Shown here one piece after another: positions 42,749-47,283 of a stretch of DNA of 47,283 nucleotides. Source of the DNA: Chloroflexia bacterium (lineage in GTDB: Bacteria; Chloroflexota; Chloroflexia; Thermobaculales; Thermobaculaceae); the NCBI GenBank assembly GCA_030446765.1, contig JAUJMR010000010.1, positions 55,655 to 102,937 of the forward strand. Reading direction: 5' to 3'. The notes under the pieces were generated by a model. That model was given only the letters and a program-made list of their open reading frames with translations. It was not told where the DNA came from and made no database searches. Position 1 is the stretch's first letter. Every line of letters begins with the position of its first letter. Made by a program: the position numbers and the translations under genes.

Positions 42749-45016
42749 CTACCCTACCGCCTCCATGCGCTCCAGCACGCGGCGCAGCGCCCACCAGGCG
42801 TTCTGCGGATCAAGGCTGCGGGCGGCGTAGGCGGCGTCGAGCAGCCTCCCCTTGAGCACCCAGTCGTACTTCTCCGTCATCTTGTTCGCCACCGTCGCCG
42901 CGAGCTTCGCACCATCTGGGACACCACCGCGCACCAGCATCTCCAGGTGCCGGCAGACTTGCGGCACGGAATGGCCGTGGATGGATAGGGCAAGCCCATC
43001 CATGCCGACCTCTACGCCGCGTGCAGCGAGTGCGACGGCGACGGTGTTCATGACCGTGTCGCCTACCCACAGGAAGAGCATACTGTCCGCGCCCCACGAG
43101 AGCACCGGCCGCTCCTCCACGTTGAAGCGCGCGAAGTTGTCCCGCGCCTCCCCCAGCAGTGTCCGCGCGGTCGCATCGAGGTACGCAGGGACGGTGTCGT
43201 CGCGGTACACGGCGAGCATCTCCCGTCGGACCCGGTCGTGCACGGGCGCCTGGGTGCCGCCGAAGCGCGGGGCCCGCCCACCCGCGGCGCGCGCGAGGTC
43301 TACCACCCGCTGCGTCTCGTCCACCGACAGGATCCGCCAGCGCCTGCCGGCGAAGATCAGATACGCCCCCTCGATCAGTGGGTACTCGATCGGGAGGGTG
43401 CCGAGGTTGCGCCCCTCGCTCGTCAGCCGGTACTCCTCCGGCGTCGCGAAGGCGGCGTAGAAGCTGTAATGGTTCACCACGCGTTCGCCCATGGTCCCGA
43501 GCAGCAGCGTGCCGTCCGGCGCCTGCATCAGCAGATCGGCCGCGCCCATCGCGCGTAGCAAGGAAGCGAACCCCGCGCGATCCACGCCGCCGAACGCGCC
43601 GGGGCCGCAGAGCGCGCCATACGCCTCGCCGGCCGCCACGCCGCCGTGCTGCGCGATGAGGGAGAGGACTTGCTGCACGAGCGTGGAGAGGTGCATGTCC
43701 CCCGCCACCGGCGGCTCATACCAGCGCCCGAGCAGCAGGCGGACCATCGCGATCCCCTGCACGAGCTCCGCCCGCAGCGCGTCCGAGGGTGGGGTCTGCG
43801 GGGTCACCTCCTCCTCGGCGATGTACATCCGCAGCACAGCGGCTTCGCCCCTGCGGCCGGAGCGGCCGAGGCGCTGGCGCAGGCTGGAGACGGAGATCGG
43901 CGCGCCGACCTGGGCAATGCTTGCCACGGAGCCAATGTCTATACCCATCTCCAGCGTGGAGGTGCAGACGGCGTTGATAGGGAGGCTCCGGTCCTTGAGG
44001 CGCATCTCGACGTGCTCGCGCAGCTCTTTGGAGAGGCTGCCGTGGTGTGGCCAGAACTCGTTCGGCACGCGCCGCCGTGCACACATCCGCGAGAGCAGGT
44101 CGGCGTACGTCTCTACCTGCTTCCGGGAGTTCGCGAAGATCAGGTTGTCCGTGCCGTGCAGCGCGTCGTACAGATGCTCGCTGATCGTGAGCTTCTCCTC
44201 CTCGACGACGTCCTCCATCTCGACCCGCTTCCCTGCCTTCTCCAGTGCAGCGGCGGCTCGGTCGGTCAGCCGGGGTGGGGCGCTCACGTACCCACGAAGC
44301 AGCAGCTTCAGTTCCTGCCCGTCGTCCGAGGAGGTGATGAGCCGGACCTCGTCGGCGCGCTCGGGCCGGAGGAACTCGGCGGCTGCGGACATGTCGCCGA
44401 GCGTCGCGGACAGCCCGATGCGCGGCGTTCTTCGGCGCAGGGCAAGCTCCAGCCGGTGCAGTAGCGACTGCAGCTGCGCCCCACGCTCCACGCCGATAAA
44501 TGAGTGTAGCTCATCCACCACGACGTAGGAGAGGCGGCTGAAGAGGGCACCGATGCGCGAGCCGTGCGTGACGAAGAGCGCTTCGAGCGACTCGGGGGTG
44601 ATGAGCAGCACGCCGCCCGGCTGGCGCAGCACCTTCCCCTTGCGCGAGCCGGGAACATCGCCGTGCCAGCGGTGCACCGGCAGCTCCATACGCTCGCACA
44701 GCGCATCCAACCGGCTGTACTGGTCGTTGATGAGCGCCTTGAGCGGACTGATGTAAAGCACCTGTACGCCCGCGCCCTCCTTTCCTGCGTCCAGGAGCCT
44801 GGAGCAGATGGGCAGAAACGCTGCCTCCGTCTTGCCCGAGGCGGTCGCGGCGGCGATGATCACGTCCGTGTCGCCCGCGAGGATTGGCTCGACCGCCGCC
44901 TCCTGCGCATCGCGCAGCTCGCGCCAGTTCTGCTCCCACACCCAGCGCTGCACGCTCGGATGCAGCCGCTCGAAGGCGGTTGAGCGGTTAGAGCCGGAAG
45001 GAGGAGAGGTCGCCAT
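42749..45016 (-). CDS. Lhr/BrxHI-like DEAD/DEAH helicase of a TerB cassette
   Basis: A 755-residue superfamily 2 helicase. Motif I is AATASGKTEAAF, Ia ISPLKALINDQ, Ib ITPESLEALF, II VVDELHSF, III LSATLGD, IV LIFANSRKQVE, V TSTLEMGIDIGSV and VI QRLGRSGRRG. A winged-helix and accessory C-terminal part follows. The pattern matches Lhr-like helicases such as BrxHI of type 2 BREX loci. ATG 45016 is used; it overlaps the end of the ATPase gene by 29 bases. No methylase, PglZ or PglX gene is seen here, so a complete BREX system is not shown. Confidence 0.85.
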   Translation of the reverse strand: MATSPPSGSNRSTAFERLHPSVQRWVWEQNWRELRDAQEAAVEPILAGDTDVIIAAATASGKTEAAFLPICSRLLDAGKEGAGVQVLYISPLKALINDQYSRLDALCERMELPVHRWHGDVPGSRKGKVLRQPGGVLLITPESLEALFVTHGSRIGALFSRLSYVVVDELHSFIGVERGAQLQSLLHRLELALRRRTPRIGLSATLGDMSAAAEFLRPERADEVRLITSSDDGQELKLLLRGYVSAPPRLTDRAAAALEKAGKRVEMEDVVEEEKLTISEHLYDALHGTDNLIFANSRKQVETYADLLSRMCARRRVPNEFWPHHGSLSKELREHVEMRLKDRSLPINAVCTSTLEMGIDIGSVASIAQVGAPISVSSLRQRLGRSGRRGEAAVLRMYIAEEEVTPQTPPSDALRAELVQGIAMVRLLLGRWYEPPVAGDMHLSTLVQQVLSLIAQHGGVAAGEAYGALCGPGAFGGVDRAGFASLLRAMGAADLLMQAPDGTLLLGTMGERVVNHYSFYAAFATPEEYRLTSEGRNLGTLPIEYPLIEGAYLIFAGRRWRILSVDETQRVVDLARAAGGRAPRFGGTQAPVHDRVRREMLAVYRDDTVPAYLDATARTLLGEARDNFARFNVEERPVLSWGADSMLFLWVGDTVMNTVAVALAARGVEVGMDGLALSIHGHSVPQVCRHLEMLVRGGVPDGAKLAATVANKMTEKYDWVLKGRLLDAAYAARSLDPQNAWWALRRVLERMEAVG

Positions 45017-46340
45017 CGTTCTCGGGCATGCGGTGCAGCGCTGCCGGTGGGGTGATCCCGTTATCGGCGATCGGCGCGAGATCGGGGTTGCCCTCGGGGG
45101 CGATCTCAACCTGGCCGACGAGCGCCCGCCACGACGCTTCCGGGTTCTGCTCAAGCACGGCGAGCAGGTTCACGAACTGCGTGATCGTCGTACGCGGTGT
45201 GCGGAAGTACGCCTCACCGACCCGGGTCATGCAGTGCTGCATGAACGCCACGAGCCCCTCGTCGGGGACGAGATACGACGCGGGGTCGCCGGAGGCGTAC
45301 ACGTGGCGCAGCTTGGTCAGCAGCACGTAGAAATCCTCCTGGCTGAGGTTCGCGAGTTGCAGCACCGGGCCGGAGTAATCCACGAGACCCTGGGTGGCGA
45401 ACGTGTTTTCCGCGAGGCGCGACTGGAGGGCAGGGTAGCTGTACAGCCCACGGCGGGTGTCGAGCAGGAACTCCGGCGTGCCGCCGAGCAGGAAGCCGAG
45501 CCCCGCGACGGAGCCCTGCAGGCTGTCGTTGAGTATGCGCAGCACCTGCTCGTAGTTCGCGTTTCGCGCCTGCGTGTTCGAGAGTTTGTACAGGTTGACG
45601 AGCTCATCGAGGCACACCAGCAGCCCTGCATACCCCGCGAGCGTCACGAAGCGAGCGAGCAACTTCAGGTGGTCGTAGACGCGCGCGTCGTCCACGAACG
45701 TTCGCACGCCGAGCGCGTTGCGGGCGTCGGTGCGGGTCGCGAACTCGCCCCGTAGCCAGCGGACCGCGTCACTCTTGAGTACCTCATCCGCCGTATCGTG
45801 CCCCCGCCAGTACGCGGCGATCACCTGCGCGAAGTCGTAACCGCCGACCATCTCCGAGAGGTCCTGCAGCCGCTCGTGGATCACCGTCTCCGGGGAGATA
45901 TTTCGCTCGCGTGCGTCGGCGAGCGCCTGGGTGACGAAGCGTTCCACGACACTGGGCAGCGCCCCGCCGTCCGGCTTCGCGCGCGTCGCCATGTTGTGCG
46001 CAAGCTCGGCGTACAGGCCGCGTGCCTGTCCGCCGGTCGCGTGTAGCCGCCGGTCGGGGCTCAGGTCCGCGTGCATGGTCACGAGCCGCTTCTCCAGCGC
46101 GATGGACCGCACGAGGTGCAGGAAGAACGTCTTCCCCGATCCGTACTCCCCAATCACGAAGCGCACGGTGGAGCCACCGTCGGCAATGCGCTCGATATCG
46201 CGAACGAGCGACCGCACCTCGTCGACCCGGCCAACCTGGATGTGTTGCTGGCCGGCGCGGGGCACGACTCCGGCGCGCAGCGATTGCACGATCGCGTCGC
46301 GGTCGCGGGGGCGGATGCGATCGGGGGTGGTCTGTGTCAC
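44988..46340 (-). CDS. DUF2791 (BrxD-like) P-loop ATPase
   Basis: A 450-residue ATPase. It starts with the family region RDAIVQSLRAGVVPRAGQQH and GRVDEVRSLVRDIERIADGG. Walker A is GEYGSGKTFFLHLVRS and Walker B LLVCLDELVNLYKL. The sensor-like segments LGFLLGGTPEFLLDTRRGLY and TRVGEAYFRTPRTTITQFVN are typical of DUF2791. These ATPases occur in BREX type 2 (BrxD) and beside Lhr-like helicases. The GTG start overlaps the stop of the TerB gene (GTGA), so the proteins are translationally coupled and probably form a complex. The role in phage defence is inference. Confidence 0.87.
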   Translation of the reverse strand: MTQTTPDRIRPRDRDAIVQSLRAGVVPRAGQQHIQVGRVDEVRSLVRDIERIADGGSTVRFVIGEYGSGKTFFLHLVRSIALEKRLVTMHADLSPDRRLHATGGQARGLYAELAHNMATRAKPDGGALPSVVERFVTQALADARERNISPETVIHERLQDLSEMVGGYDFAQVIAAYWRGHDTADEVLKSDAVRWLRGEFATRTDARNALGVRTFVDDARVYDHLKLLARFVTLAGYAGLLVCLDELVNLYKLSNTQARNANYEQVLRILNDSLQGSVAGLGFLLGGTPEFLLDTRRGLYSYPALQSRLAENTFATQGLVDYSGPVLQLANLSQEDFYVLLTKLRHVYASGDPASYLVPDEGLVAFMQHCMTRVGEAYFRTPRTTITQFVNLLAVLEQNPEASWRALVGQVEIAPEGNPDLAPIADNGITPPAALHRMPENDGDLSSFRL

Positions 46341-47283
46341 GCGAGCAGCTCCTTGAGTGCTTCTTCATTCATCTCTATCGGGTCCTCGCCCTCGCAGACC
46401 GGTTCACCGCTCGCTTCGAGCGCCGCCTCGTTGATCGTATCGAGCGCGCCGTCCGGCAGCAACCCCTGGTCCGCGGCGAGTGCCTCCAGCTCCACGCGGC
46501 CCCATGATGGCCGGGCCGCAAGCGCGCGCAGCAGCGCGGAGTGCGCGGCGTCGAGTCCCGCGACGAGCGGCTCCTCCGCCGGCGGTGGGTCCGCTATCTC
46601 TGTGCTCGACGTCGGCTCCTCGTCCTGGAAGATCGATCCGAGCAGCGCGGAGACCGCCGCCGAGTCGGCCAGCTTGCGCTCCACGCGAGCGCCGTCGAGC
46701 TCGACCTGGCGTGGTGGTGGCGCTGGTATCGCGAAGCCGCCGTGGGCCGGCCCGGCTGCCCGAACGCTGACCGGCTCGCGCGCGGCCCACGAGACGCTAT
46801 GGGCGTGGATCTCCCCGTAGACATCGCCGGGCGCGAGACCCAGGAGCCGGTACACCTTTTCCAGCACCTTGACCTCCGCGGGGGAGACGGGGCCATCCGC
46901 CGCAGCGACGCTGACGAGGAACCGGCCGATCGCTGGCCGATCCTGCGCGCGCAGGCTGTCCAGTCGAGGTTTGAGCCCGGTAAGGCGCGCGTCCGTGGTG
47001 AACCGCCATCTCAGATGCGCCCGCAGTCTGTGCTTCTCCGCCTCGGTCAGGCCCGGCGCCACTTCGGCGTACGCGCCGAGATACCGACGCTCCGCCTCGC
47101 CGGGTGGCCCATCCGCGAAACATACGGTGTTCGCGAGGAGTAGTAGCAGGGTAGCACGCATGTATGCGGGGCTCGCCTGTGTTTCCGGGCCGGGGGGCAG
47201 CCGGAATATCGCCGCCGGTCCCGTGCTCAGCGTCGGGCCACCGAAACGGACGTCCGGCTCCACGCCATAGCCGAGCCGGTCGA
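46337..47283 (-). CDS. TerB/TerB-C domain protein (partial, runs off the window)
   Basis: At least 315 residues, open to the right edge (reading ...RLGYGVEPDVRFGG before the first GTG at 47263, so that codon is not the start). A TerB-like helical domain covers LLLLANTVCFADGPPGEAER, LKPRLDSLRAQDRPAIGRFL and VSVAAADGPVSPAEVKVLEK. An acidic linker follows. The C-terminal TerB-C domain covers ALAARPSWGRVELEALAADQ, GLLPDGALDTINEAALEASG and EGEDPIEMNEEALKELLA. TerB-N and other domains may lie outside the window. It is the upstream gene of the ATPase and helicase. Confidence 0.85.
   Translation of the reverse strand, partial: DRLGYGVEPDVRFGGPTLSTGPAAIFRLPPGPETQASPAYMRATLLLLLANTVCFADGPPGEAERRYLGAYAEVAPGLTEAEKHRLRAHLRWRFTTDARLTGLKPRLDSLRAQDRPAIGRFLVSVAAADGPVSPAEVKVLEKVYRLLGLAPGDVYGEIHAHSVSWAAREPVSVRAAGPAHGGFAIPAPPPRQVELDGARVERKLADSAAVSALLGSIFQDEEPTSSTEIADPPPAEEPLVAGLDAAHSALLRALAARPSWGRVELEALAADQGLLPDGALDTINEAALEASGEPVCEGEDPIEMNEEALKELLA

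Noticed and set aside
42749..47283. A complete BREX system
   Set aside because: Only BrxD-like and BrxHI-like components are present. PglX, PglZ, PglY/BrxC and a methylase are not in the window, so only a related cassette is claimed.
1..47283. CRISPR arrays, tRNA or rRNA genes, prophage or integrative element boundaries
   Set aside because: No regularly spaced direct repeats, cloverleaf sequences with CCA-like ends, integrase or phage structural genes were found on reading. Only one transposase scrap is present.

Overview
The window is GC-rich bacterial chromosome, densely coded on both strands. I see no rRNA, tRNA, CRISPR array, replication origin or intact insertion sequence. A complete coenzyme F420 set (cofD, cofC, cofE plus an F420/FMN split-barrel protein), a PgsA/PimA-like lipid pair, a mycothiol-type formaldehyde dehydrogenase homologue and an LPXTG-like surface protein suggest a Chloroflexota lineage of the Thermomicrobia/Sphaerobacter type. 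Actinobacteria is the alternative. This placement is inference from gene content.

Layout. 1-6424: a sugar ABC importer (end of a binding protein, two permeases) with catabolic enzymes (PhyH-like oxygenase, TIM-barrel isomerase, Gfo/Idh dehydrogenase, alkaline-phosphatase-fold hydrolase). 6544-8651: small membrane and surface proteins and an IS transposase scrap. 8793-11603: a NarL-type two-component pair. 12111-17638: ABC exporter, MDR dehydrogenase, aldo/keto reductase, alpha/beta hydrolase. 17750-23182 (minus): F420 genes followed upstream by phospholipid synthase, glycosyltransferase and PHP-domain protein. 23340-25053: rsmA and ispE. 25235-30100 (minus): a very large HEAT-like protein and an O-antigen-ligase-like membrane protein. 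30227-33082: AhpD-like protein, DUF5808, uracil-DNA glycosylase, DEAD-box helicase. 33407-35386 (minus): arsenic operon. 35895-42671: dehydrogenase, YjdF with an attenuator, thioredoxin lipoprotein, MFS transporter, small proteins, GNAT. 42749-47283 (minus): a helicase / DUF2791 ATPase / TerB cassette cut by the window edge.

The most interesting observations are two likely selenoproteins about 8 kb apart. An AhpD-family protein has UGA at the catalytic position of CxxC (C-x-x-U-x3-H). A thioredoxin-like lipoprotein has UGA at the nucleophilic position (U-x-x-C). Each UGA is followed at a suitable distance by a hairpin whose loop has G as its second base. Also notable are a dispersed palindromic repeat in seven copies, leader-peptide/terminator attenuators before yjdF and the DEAD-box helicase, an ArsR-ArsC fusion with no cysteine in its sensor domain, and the TerB/ATPase/helicase cassette.

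A caution runs through the annotation. At least a dozen genes, including rsmA and ispE, are interrupted by single-base indels, many in short homopolymers. Two further genes carry in-frame TGA where Arg or Trp is expected. This looks like draft-quality sequence rather than mass gene decay, so I describe the reconstructed proteins and state where each break lies.
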